A DNA stretch of 64,000 nt from NCBI RefSeq assembly GCF_031458135.1, contig NZ_JAVDXW010000001.1, positions 4,854,475 through 4,918,474 of the forward strand, in the 5' to 3' direction. This DNA comes from Haloactinomyces albus (GTDB lineage Bacteria; Actinomycetota; Actinomycetes; Mycobacteriales; Pseudonocardiaceae). The notes below the pieces were generated by a model. It worked only from the letters and a program-made list of their open reading frames with translations. It was not told the origin of the DNA and made no database searches. A program made the position numbers and the translations under genes. Below, one piece after another: positions 29,151 through 37,019 of the stretch. How positions within the stretch are numbered: position 1 is the first letter of the stretch; each line of letters opens with the position of its first letter.

Positions 29151-29489
29151 CTCGCGACGGGCGCAAGTTCGGGAACGACAGGGAGTCTCGCGCACGTCGG
29201 CCGAGCGTGCGCGGGGCCCAGGTCTCAGTACAAACAGTACGCTTGTCCTGTATTTGCCCTCAAGGCAGGGTCGGTGAAGAAGAACCTAGCCATCGCCGTG
29301 CGTGTAACCATGCACTTTTTTCGTCGTGCACAGTGCGGCGTTGTTGATGCTGGACCTTCGCGTGATGCCCGCCGGCGTTCGACGTCATGCGCGCCATGAG
29401 GCGGCGATCGCGATGCCACCCGCGACAGTGGCTCGAAAAAATGCCGGGGCCCGCTACGGCTGGACGACCCCGGCAGGCAGAGGTTCGCC
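29151..29489. other. Gap upstream of acnA, ending in a rho-independent terminator
   Basis: This 339-bp gap holds the acnA promoter region (minus strand), with GTACAAACAGTAC (29228-29240) as a short inverted repeat and TGCAC...GTGCA arms near 29313-29333. At its right end, TGCCGGGG (29442-29449) and CCCCGGCA (29468-29475) form a hairpin. Read on the minus strand it is followed by six T, so it ends the transcript coming from the 38-residue gene and its upstream neighbours. No gene is seen. Confidence 0.65.
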
Positions 29490-29606
29490 TCAGGCGAGGC
29501 CGCTCACGTCCACGCGGGCCAGTGCGGTCTTGGCCAGGCGTACGAGCAGTGCCTCGACCACGGCGGCGACCACACCGGTCAATACGGTGGTGAAGAAAGC
29601 AGGCAT
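29490..29606 (-). CDS. 38-residue hydrophobic peptide
   Basis: The short frame encodes a peptide starting MPAFFTTVLTGVVAAVVEAL and ending with a mixed basic and polar tail. One helix (about residues 5-23) is hydrophobic enough to enter the membrane. The ATG at 29606 has only a weak purine-rich site (GCGAACGGATCACC) upstream. A clear rho-independent terminator starts 14 bp after the stop, which shows transcription through this frame. It is 160 bp downstream of the P-type-ATPase-like gene and could be its small partner. The family is not recognised. Confidence 0.45.
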   Translation of the reverse strand: MPAFFTTVLTGVVAAVVEALLVRLAKTALARVDVSGLA

Positions 29607-29766
29607 GGTGATCCGTTCGCATCCAATGCTGTGGCTGATTACCGTGGACCAGCATGGTCGCCATGGGTGAGCAGGGGGTTCGGTGGAGGTAACCAGCAGG
29701 TGAACGATCCCGAAAACCCGGCGCAGCGGCCGTGATATCCGCCACGGTGCCGCTGCGAGTCCTGCC

Positions 29767-31401
29767 TCACGGTCGCGCATCACGGCTTGTCTCGATCTCG
29801 GCCGAGGCGCCCCCGCCTGCGGAAGCGGACCCGTTGGCGGCCTGCATGCCCGACCACGTGCCGAGCATCAGTGCAAGCAGCGTTGCCACGTGGACGGGCG
29901 TGGCGGCCCGGAAGGTAGCGCCGGATGCCGGACCGAGTGAGCTGAGCAGGACACCGAGGCACGCTGCCGCCGCCGACAGCGTGGCGCTGTGCTTACTGCT
30001 GGTGCGGGCCTTGTCGGCCGCAGCAAGCACGGTGTGCACATGGGCCGTATTCGCGCACAGGACGTGAGCACCCCACGGCATGGCTCCGGATTCGGCGGGC
30101 ACTCCGATCCCGATGTCCGCGGCGGCCAGCGCGGAATGCCCACGGGCCGACACGACGGCCACGACGTGGCCGTCGGCTTGCAGGCGGCTCACCGAGTTGC
30201 GGAGGTGATTGCCTCCCGGCACGGCGCCGTCAAGGGGCAACCGCTGGTCGAGACGGCTGCCACGGCCCGCAACCAGTACCGACCCCACCGAGCGGGCGGC
30301 TTCGACGAGGGACTCGGCAAGCGGATCGAGTTCGGTGGTCACGGTATCCACCACCTGCTGTCCGGTCAGCAGCGCGGGCGCATCGAGTACCACCGTGTCC
30401 ACCCGGTCCAGGCGGCGCAGCGTATCGGGGTTGAAGATCAAGTCGCCGCGTGCGGATATCGTGCCGGTCAACTGCGCTGCGAAGGCCTCGCGTCCCGCTT
30501 TGCCGGGGCGGGGCATTCCCGCGAGCAGCATGGCCAGGGCACGCTGGGAGGAACCGGTGGTCGCCAGCACGGTGCCGTAGCCGGCGAGAGCGAGCGAGCC
30601 CGATGTGTTGGCCACGCGTTCGATCGGTCCGTCGGGCAGCGGACAGGGGCGAGACGGATTCTCGAGGGGTCCGGCGCGGTGGATGCCGGGCCGGTTTCCC
30701 GTGGTGCGCTCCCACCTGCGCCATGCCCGATTCCTGGCGAGTACCTCTCGTGAGGTGCAGAATCGCTGACAGGTGCCGATGAACAGAGACATCGGCTGAC
30801 GAGCGGCGGTTTGGACAACCGTGGTGCCGAGCGTGAGGGCCGTGTCGGTGCCGGGGCGGCCGAACCGGGATTCCACTGCCGAGCGCATCCACGGCACGGC
30901 ATCCGTCAGCGACAGGGTCGCAGGCAGCAGTGCGGGCAGGGTGCGGATCGGCAGCAGCGAGGTGATCGCCGCGTATCCGAGCCCGGCCAAGCTCGCCGCG
31001 AGCGCTCCTGTTTCCCGCAGGACGGGAGCGGTGTTGCCGGGATGGTGGGCACTGGCGGGCGCATCGCCGGAACCTTCCAGGCCGTACTCCCGTTCGATTT
31101 CGGTGACTACGTCGATCAGGGCGCTGCGGGCGACGGGCTCGGTGCCGTGGGAGATCACCACTCGACCGAGTGCGGCGTTGACTTCGGCACTACGCACGTG
31201 CTCCATCTCGGTGAGCCGCTCTTCCAGGGCACGCGCGGCCTCGACCGTGCCCGGGTGATGCATTCCCCGGACTTCGAGATGGACCCGGCCGTCACCGGTC
31301 CAGCTGCGCCTGTCCGAAGAAGAGTCGGTCAGAGTACGTACTGTGTCCAGCACCGGGCTTGCGATCTCCGAAGCTGTGGAGACCAGCCGGCCAAGCGCCA
31401 T
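29767..31401 (-). CDS. P-type-ATPase-like protein without the catalytic aspartate
   Basis: The 544 residues resemble the N-terminal, degenerate half of large mycobacterial CtpH/CtpI proteins. A heavy-metal-associated-like domain without its Cys pair spans about 40-105 (HLEVRGMHHPGTVEAARALE). Hydrophobic stretches lie near 130-175 and at the C-terminus. Then a P-type-like core: where transport ATPases have DKTGTLT this protein has LDAPALLTGQ, so it cannot form the phosphoenzyme. The hinge GDGINDAPAL is also replaced (HSALAAADIGIGVPAESGAM). A signalling or partner role is plausible; transport is not. The ATG at 31401 follows AAAGGAA. The Gln/Ser-rich membrane protein gene lies 81 bp upstream. 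Confidence 0.75.
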   Translation of the reverse strand: MALGRLVSTASEIASPVLDTVRTLTDSSSDRRSWTGDGRVHLEVRGMHHPGTVEAARALEERLTEMEHVRSAEVNAALGRVVISHGTEPVARSALIDVVTEIEREYGLEGSGDAPASAHHPGNTAPVLRETGALAASLAGLGYAAITSLLPIRTLPALLPATLSLTDAVPWMRSAVESRFGRPGTDTALTLGTTVVQTAARQPMSLFIGTCQRFCTSREVLARNRAWRRWERTTGNRPGIHRAGPLENPSRPCPLPDGPIERVANTSGSLALAGYGTVLATTGSSQRALAMLLAGMPRPGKAGREAFAAQLTGTISARGDLIFNPDTLRRLDRVDTVVLDAPALLTGQQVVDTVTTELDPLAESLVEAARSVGSVLVAGRGSRLDQRLPLDGAVPGGNHLRNSVSRLQADGHVVAVVSARGHSALAAADIGIGVPAESGAMPWGAHVLCANTAHVHTVLAAADKARTSSKHSATLSAAAACLGVLLSSLGPASGATFRAATPVHVATLLALMLGTWSGMQAANGSASAGGGASAEIETSRDARP

Positions 31402-31482
31402 CGGCGTTCCTTTCACATCCGCAGGCGGCAGGATTGGCTCGCGATTGTCGCGAGGGATTTCACGTCGGTGGCACGGCCGGTG

Positions 31483-31914
31483 TCACCGTGGGGATTCGGG
31501 GTGCTGGTGCCGGTTCAGCAGTGCGTGCCCCACCCCGATCGCCAATGCCACGGGCCATTCGATGAACGCGAATGCGGTTCCGAGAGCGAGACCGCCGTAG
31601 AACATCGAGTGCTCACGAGAAGGTAGTTGGGCGCGTACCGATTCCGCGGCCGAGGTGAAGTCCTGACTGCTGGTGGGAAACTGAATATCGGGCACGTGGA
31701 ACCGCGCGGTGACGAACGGGAGTTCGACCGTGGTGCTGTGGCCGTGGCCGTTCCGCTGTCGCGTGCCGCCGGAGCGCTGTGTGCTCGACTGCTGCGTGCC
31801 GCTGGAGCGCTGTGTGCTCGACTGCTGCGATTGCTGCTCCGGTTGCTTGGTGGACCGACTGGTCCGGCGAGACTGTTGCTGCTTGGTTCGACTCGAACCG
31901 GCTGCCGTGGTCAT
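31483..31914 (-). CDS. Gln/Ser-rich protein with one C-terminal membrane segment
   Basis: The 143-residue protein begins with about 60 residues rich in Gln, Ser, Thr and Arg, including two near-identical 11-residue repeats (QQSSTQRSSGT, QQSSTQRSGGT). A middle part (LPFVTARFHVPDIQFPT) and a hydrophobic helix at about 108-130 follow. No catalytic motif is visible. The ATG at 31914 has GGAG nearby. It is the first gene of a unit with the P-type-ATPase-like gene, so it may anchor or regulate that protein. I do not recognise a named family. Confidence 0.65.
   Translation of the reverse strand: MTTAAGSSRTKQQQSRRTSRSTKQPEQQSQQSSTQRSSGTQQSSTQRSGGTRQRNGHGHSTTVELPFVTARFHVPDIQFPTSSQDFTSAAESVRAQLPSREHSMFYGGLALGTAFAFIEWPVALAIGVGHALLNRHQHPESPR
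31761..31826. repeat. Tandem 33-bp repeat, two copies
   Basis: Units 31761-31793 and 31794-31826 differ at one base. They encode the two 11-residue Gln/Ser repeats of the small membrane protein, so copy number may vary between strains. Confidence 0.85.
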
Positions 31915-32037
31915 CTCCCACTCCTCTCGCACGCTTCCCGGAATCCTCGTAGATTACGACACGATAAACAGAGAATGCGGCGCTCGCATGTGCCCTTCCC
32001 CGAAGGGAGTGTGTGCTTGCGTGCTCGCCACGTTGCC

Positions 32038-32745
32038 TCACACAGCACAGGTGTACCCACGAATCGCGCTGCGGTAACGCTGGACGATCAGCTCCACCAC
32101 GTGCGGATGCGCGCCGATCGGCTCGGCCACGGCATCGGTTCCGAGTTCCTGCAGCCACTGGTGAAACCGCCCCGGCGCCAGCAGGTAGGGGACGATCAGC
32201 GTCGGCCGATCGGTGGGGCCCGGTTGTGCCAGGAGTTCGGAAGTCGAGGGAGAAGCCGTCGTGATGTAAGTGGGGGTCAGCGCGGGACCTGTCGGGGACA
32301 GCATCCTGCCGAGCAGGTCGGCGGCGGTGGCCACCTCGGTCAGGGCGTGCGGGTCCGAGGACCCGGCGGCGGCGAAGACGACCCGGTCGCCACGCCGCCA
32401 CCCGGCAGCGTGCAGGCGCCGACCCATGGCCAGCGCCAGCCCGGGCGAGGGACCCAGCGCCGCGGTGACGACGACCTCGTCACCGCGGCGGCTGTTGCGG
32501 ATCTGTGCTGGCAGATCGTGTCGGACGTGGTAGCCGGCCGCCAGGAACGCGGGAACCACCACGGCAGGACCCCGGATCGCGGCCAGCGCCTCGGCCACCG
32601 TCGGGCCGATCACGTCGACATAGGCCACTCGCACGTCCACGCCGATCCGGCGCTGCACGGCCGCGGCGATCCGCTCGATCACCGCAGGACCTGCGGCCTC
32701 CCGTGTCCCGTGCGCCACCAGAAGCAGGCTCGGGGATTGGGCCAT
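32038..32745 (-). CDS. Sirohydrochlorin chelatase (CbiX/SirB family)
   Basis: This 235-residue, two-lobed CbiX protein inserts a metal into sirohydrochlorin, most likely iron to make sirohaem for the neighbouring nitrite reductase. It begins SLLLVAHGTREAAGPAVI with the first catalytic His. PAFLAAGYHVRHDLP carries the next His pair, and the second half repeats the fold (VFAAAGSSDPHA, IVPYLLAPGRFH). The ATG at 32745 lies 10 bases after the nirD stop, so it is the last gene of the nitrate/nitrite operon. Confidence 0.92.
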   Translation of the reverse strand: MAQSPSLLLVAHGTREAAGPAVIERIAAAVQRRIGVDVRVAYVDVIGPTVAEALAAIRGPAVVVPAFLAAGYHVRHDLPAQIRNSRRGDEVVVTAALGPSPGLALAMGRRLHAAGWRRGDRVVFAAAGSSDPHALTEVATAADLLGRMLSPTGPALTPTYITTASPSTSELLAQPGPTDRPTLIVPYLLAPGRFHQWLQELGTDAVAEPIGAHPHVVELIVQRYRSAIRGYTCAV

Positions 32746-32755
32746 CTCGTCCCGC

Positions 32756-33079
32756 TCACCCCAGACCGATTTCGACGGAACCCTGCCGATGCCGGATCGG
32801 GAATGTCGGTAGCTGCGTCGACGGCTCGTCGAGACATACTCCGCTGCGTAAGGAGAACACGTGCTTGAGCAGGGGAGAGGCCACGGTGGGTTCCCCGTCT
32901 CGGTCGCCGACGATGCCACGACTGATCACGCCCGCGCCGGTGAACGGGTCCACATTGTCCACGGCGAACAGCTCGTCCTCGGCGGTGCGAAACAGTGCCA
33001 CCGCTCGTCCGTCGACCAGCGCTGCGACCCCGTATTCGGGCGGTACCGCCTCGCGGTCACACACGGGTACCCATTTCAT
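32756..33079 (-). CDS. nirD: Nitrite reductase (NADH) small subunit
   Basis: The 107-residue NirD protein has the Rieske-like fold but lacks the Rieske Cys/His ligands, as assimilatory NirD proteins do. It starts MKWVPVCDREAVPPEYG and has the strand-rich text ALFRTAEDELFAVDNVDPF. It supports NirB in reducing nitrite to ammonium. Its ATG overlaps the nirB stop by four bases (ATGA). Confidence 0.93.
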   Translation of the reverse strand: MKWVPVCDREAVPPEYGVAALVDGRAVALFRTAEDELFAVDNVDPFTGAGVISRGIVGDRDGEPTVASPLLKHVFSLRSGVCLDEPSTQLPTFPIRHRQGSVEIGLG

Positions 33080-35598
33080 GCCGAAACCTCCTGTTCTGCA
33101 CGCACGTTCGGCAGGGGCAACTCGACCGGTGCGGGACGGATCTGCCCGCGCTGCTCGGTGAACTCGATGGTCGGATCCGGTGCGCCGGGAGCGTTGACGA
33201 AGGAGACGAACCGGGACAGTTTCTCCGGATCCTCGAGAACCCCGGACCACTCGTCGGTGTAGTTGCGGGTGTGCCGGTCCATGGCCTCCGCCAGCTCCTC
33301 GGCGATGCCGAGGGAGTCGTCGACCACCACCTCGCGCACGTGCTCGAGCCCGTCGTCGAACGACTCGATCCACGCGGCCGTGCGCTGCAACCGGTCGGCG
33401 GTGCGCACGTAGAACATCAGGAACCGGTCGATCAGGCGGACCAGTTCCTCGTCGGTGAGGTCGGTGGCCAGCAGTTCGGCGTGGCGGGGGTTGAATCCGC
33501 CGTTGCCGCCGACGTAGAGATTCCAGCCCTGTTCGGTGGCGATCACCCCGAAGTCCTTGGAGCGTGCTTCGGCGCATTCCCGGGCGCAGCCGGACACGCC
33601 GGCCTTGATCTTGTGTGGGGCACGCAGGCCGCGGTAGCGCAGTTCCAGCCGGATGGCCATCGTCACCGAGTCCTGCACCCCGTAGCGGCACCAGTCGGTG
33701 CCCACACAGGACTTCACCGTGCGCAGGGCCTTGCCGTAGGCGTGACCGGACTCGAAGCCCGCCTCGGCCAGGCGGCGCCAGATCTCGGGCAGATGCTCCA
33801 CGCGCGCCCCGAACAGGTCGATGCGCTGGCCACCGGTGATCTTGGTGTAGAGCCCGAACTCGCCTGCCACCTTGCCGAGGGTGATGAGCTTGTCCGGAGT
33901 GATCTCCCCGCCGGGCACACGCGGGACCACCGAGTAGGTGCCGTTGCGTTGCATGTTGGCCAGGAACCGGTCGTTGGTGTCCTGCAGCCCGGCCTGCTCG
34001 TCATCGAGGATGTGTGGACTTCCGAGACTGGCCAGAATGGAGGCCACCGCCGGCTTGCAGATGTCGCAGCCGCGGCCGTTGCCGTGTCGGTCGATCAGCT
34101 CGGAGAAGCTGGTGATGCCGGTGACCTGCACAATTTCGAACAGTTCCGCCCGGGATTGCGCGAAGTGCTCACACAGCGCCTTGGAGACCTGCACCCCGCA
34201 CTCGCCGAGCAGGTTTTTGAGCATCGGCACGCAGGAACCGCAACTGGTACCCGCCTTGGTGCATGCCTTGATCCCGGCGACATCACCGGCCTGCTGCGTG
34301 GTGACCACCTCGGTGATGTCGGCTTTGGACACGTTGTTGCAGGAGCAGACCGTGGCCTCGTCGGGCAGCGCGCCCGTACCGACACCGTCGCCCTCGGGCA
34401 GCAGCAGCTGCTCGGGGGCAGCGGGCAGCTCGTGACCGACCAGAGGCCGCAGGGTGGCATAGGCGGTGGCGTCGCCGACGAGGACGCCACCGAGCAAGGT
34501 ACGGGCGTCGTCGCTGAGCACGAGTTTGGTGTAGTTGCCTGCAGCGTTGTTGGCGTAGACGACTTCCAGGGCCCCTTCGGTTCCGGCGTGGGCATCGCCG
34601 AAGCTGGCGACGTCGACACCGAGCAGTTTGAGTTTGGTGGCGGTGTCGGCACCGCCGAACGGGGTGTCGCTGTTCTCGAGCAACTGCTCGGCCACGGCGG
34701 TGGCCATGCTGTAGCCGGGAGCGACGAGCCCGTAGCAGTGGCCGTCGACGGCGGCGCACTCGCCGATGGCCCAGATGTGCTCGTCACCGGTGCGGCAGTA
34801 CTCGTCGACGAGGATTCCCCCACGGGGGCCACGCCCGAGCCCGGCGGGTTCGGCGAGGTCGTCGCGGGGGCGGATCCCGGCGGAGAACACGACCGTGTCG
34901 GTATCGAGGACGATGCCGTCGGTGAGGGTGACCGCCTCGACGTGACCGTGCTCGCCGGCGTGGATGGTCTCGGTGGCGGTGCCGGTGTGCACGTGCAGGC
35001 CGAGGTCACCGATGAGGCGGCCGAGGATGTGTCCGCCGCCCTCGTCGACCTGGACCGGCATCAGCCGCGGGGCCATCTCCACGATGTGGGTGTCCATCCC
35101 CAGCGTTTGCAGGGCGCCTGCGGCTTCGAGTCCGAGCAGGCCCCCACCGACGACCACACCGGTTCGGCCCGGGGTCGCCGCAGCACGAATGGCGTCGAGA
35201 TCGTCGAGGGTGCGGTAGACGTGGCAGCCGGGCAGCTCGTGACCCGGCACCGGGGGAACGAACGGCCGCGATCCGGTGGCCAGCACCAGCGCGTCGTAAT
35301 CGATGGTGGTGCCGTCGGTGGTGGTGACCCTCCGGTGGTGCCGGTCGATGCCGGCCACAGTGGTGCCGGTGCGCAACTCGACCCTCGGGTCGGTGGCCAC
35401 CTCGTGGGTGACCAGACCGAGGTCCTCGGCGGTCTTTCCGTCCAAATAGGACGACAGGCCGACACGGTCATAGGCCGGGTGGGTTTCCTCGCCGAGGACG
35501 ACGATGTGCCAGGTGCCCGCTTCGTCGCGGGTGCGCACATCTTCGATCAAGCGATGACCGACCATGCCGTGACCGATGATGACGAGCGTGCGGTTCAT
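33076..35598 (-). CDS. nirB: Nitrite reductase (NADH) large subunit
   Basis: The 840-residue cytoplasmic enzyme reduces nitrite to ammonium with six electrons from NADH. Domains in order are: an FAD/NAD reductase (1-about 410; VIIGHGMVGHRLIED, GGGLLGLEAAGALQ), a BFD-type [2Fe-2S] domain (CSCNNVSKADI ... CGSCVPMLKN), and the sirohaem/[4Fe-4S] part with SCVGTDWCR and GCARECAEARSKDFG followed by YVGGNGG. The length is normal. It overlaps the upstream flavoprotein gene and nirD by four bases each, so translation is coupled along the operon. Confidence 0.96.
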   Translation of the reverse strand: MNRTLVIIGHGMVGHRLIEDVRTRDEAGTWHIVVLGEETHPAYDRVGLSSYLDGKTAEDLGLVTHEVATDPRVELRTGTTVAGIDRHHRRVTTTDGTTIDYDALVLATGSRPFVPPVPGHELPGCHVYRTLDDLDAIRAAATPGRTGVVVGGGLLGLEAAGALQTLGMDTHIVEMAPRLMPVQVDEGGGHILGRLIGDLGLHVHTGTATETIHAGEHGHVEAVTLTDGIVLDTDTVVFSAGIRPRDDLAEPAGLGRGPRGGILVDEYCRTGDEHIWAIGECAAVDGHCYGLVAPGYSMATAVAEQLLENSDTPFGGADTATKLKLLGVDVASFGDAHAGTEGALEVVYANNAAGNYTKLVLSDDARTLLGGVLVGDATAYATLRPLVGHELPAAPEQLLLPEGDGVGTGALPDEATVCSCNNVSKADITEVVTTQQAGDVAGIKACTKAGTSCGSCVPMLKNLLGECGVQVSKALCEHFAQSRAELFEIVQVTGITSFSELIDRHGNGRGCDICKPAVASILASLGSPHILDDEQAGLQDTNDRFLANMQRNGTYSVVPRVPGGEITPDKLITLGKVAGEFGLYTKITGGQRIDLFGARVEHLPEIWRRLAEAGFESGHAYGKALRTVKSCVGTDWCRYGVQDSVTMAIRLELRYRGLRAPHKIKAGVSGCARECAEARSKDFGVIATEQGWNLYVGGNGGFNPRHAELLATDLTDEELVRLIDRFLMFYVRTADRLQRTAAWIESFDDGLEHVREVVVDDSLGIAEELAEAMDRHTRNYTDEWSGVLEDPEKLSRFVSFVNAPGAPDPTIEFTEQRGQIRPAPVELPLPNVRAEQEVSA

Positions 35599-37019
35599 GC
35601 GGCGTCCTCCTGTTCGGGGATGGTGTCGGCAAGTGACCGGCAGAGCCGGCGGATCGTGTCGGTGCAGCTGCCACAGCCGGTGGTGGCTCGAGTGGCTCGC
35701 GCGAGGGCGGGAACATCGCGGGCACCGTCGCCGAAGGCGGTGGCCAGTGCTTTCCGAGTGACGTTGTTGCAGCGACAGAGCACGGCGCTATCGGGCAGTT
35801 CTCCCGAACCGGTGTGCCGGGCCGGGGTGGTGCCGAGCAGGGCCGCGAGTCGGTCGGCGGGAACGGGCCTGCCCGCCGAATGGAGCTGGCTCATCGTGGC
35901 CACGGCTGTGGGCAGGCCCAGTACCACGGCGGCGGCGATGCGGTCATTGTGCAGGGACAACCTGGCGTAGCGGCCGCGCGCGGGATCCGACAGGGTGACG
36001 GCCTCGGCATCATCGCCGGAGTTCAGTTCCTCCGCGGGACCGAGTGTGACGAGGTCGATGCCACAGGCCTTGAGCCGGGTGATGTTGCGCGTGCCCGGGT
36101 AGTGCGCCTCGGGCGAGGCGCCCGACAGCACCTGTGCCAGAACATCGGCCTGGCACCGGCCCGCCCCGCTCGACTCGGTCGGCAGACCGTCGTGCTCGGC
36201 GCAGTCGCCGAGGGCGTGAATGCGCTCGTCGGTGGTACGGAGCTGATCGTCGACCACCACACCTCGGTGCACGGCAAGGCCGGCCTGACGGGCCAATGTG
36301 GTCTCGGGCAACACCCCGGTGCAGACCGCTACCGCCTCGGCGGCCACTTCCTGCCCGTCGTCGAGAGTGAGCGCGCCGGGCCGATATTCGCGGGGATGGC
36401 CGGACAACCGCACGCCGATTCCCCGCCCGCTCAGTGCCTCGGCCAGCATCCGCCCGGCCGCCGGATCGAGCCGACGGTCCATGAGGTGCTTGCCCGCATG
36501 GACGAGGGTTACTGCGAGGCCTCGTGCGTTCAGGGCGGTCGCGGTCTCGACACCGAGCACTCCACCACCGAGCACGGTGATCCGTCCGGAGGACTCGGCC
36601 AGCCGTGCGAGATGGGCACCGTCATCGAGGGTGCGCAACGGGGTCACGTTTTCCACGAGGAAGCCCTCGGAATCGTGGAGTCCGGGCACCTCGGGCAGGT
36701 GGGGGCGTGCTCCGGTGGCCAGGACCAGGGTGTCGTACCGGTGCTCCTGCCCGGTGTCGGTGCGCACCAGCCGCCGATGTCGGTCGATGCCGGTGACGGT
36801 CACGCCCTGCCACACCCGGACGGCATCCGGATGCCGGGGCAGCGTCAGTGACTCCGTGCCGAGATTGCCCTCCAGAACCGAGGTCAGCAGCATCCGGTTG
36901 TAGGTGGGCCGGGACTCGGCATCCAGTACCGTGATCCGGCCCGCATAGCCTTGCCGGAGGAGCTGATCGATCAGCCGGTGCGCGCCGGGACCATGGCCGA
37001 CGATGACGAGATCGTTCAC
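35595..37019 (-). CDS. NAD(P)H-dependent nitrate reductase flavoprotein subunit (NasB-like)
   Basis: The 474 residues form an FAD/NAD(P) pyridine nucleotide reductase (LVIVGHGPGAHRLIDQL at the start, VLGGGVLGVETATAL mid-protein, IHALGDCAEHDG) ending in a BFD-like [2Fe-2S] domain (CRCNNVTRKALA ... CGSCTDTIRRLC). It parallels the first half of NirB and resembles Bacillus NasB, which passes NADH electrons to the nitrate reductase. The start is the GTG at 37019, overlapping the nasA stop (GTGA). Its position between nasA and nirB fits that job. Confidence 0.85.
   Translation of the reverse strand: MNDLVIVGHGPGAHRLIDQLLRQGYAGRITVLDAESRPTYNRMLLTSVLEGNLGTESLTLPRHPDAVRVWQGVTVTGIDRHRRLVRTDTGQEHRYDTLVLATGARPHLPEVPGLHDSEGFLVENVTPLRTLDDGAHLARLAESSGRITVLGGGVLGVETATALNARGLAVTLVHAGKHLMDRRLDPAAGRMLAEALSGRGIGVRLSGHPREYRPGALTLDDGQEVAAEAVAVCTGVLPETTLARQAGLAVHRGVVVDDQLRTTDERIHALGDCAEHDGLPTESSGAGRCQADVLAQVLSGASPEAHYPGTRNITRLKACGIDLVTLGPAEELNSGDDAEAVTLSDPARGRYARLSLHNDRIAAAVVLGLPTAVATMSQLHSAGRPVPADRLAALLGTTPARHTGSGELPDSAVLCRCNNVTRKALATAFGDGARDVPALARATRATTGCGSCTDTIRRLCRSLADTIPEQEDAA

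Noticed and set aside
29228..29240. GTACAAACAGTAC as the aconitase repressor operator
   Set aside because: The four-base arms are too short to support a specific claim, and no acnR-like gene is nearby.
31741..31830. CRISPR-like repeat array
   Set aside because: Only two directly adjoining 33-bp units exist, without spacers, and they encode an in-frame peptide repeat.
32995..35970. 991-codon plus-strand frame opposite nirB
   Set aside because: It lies antisense to nirB with no family resemblance and has shadow-type composition.
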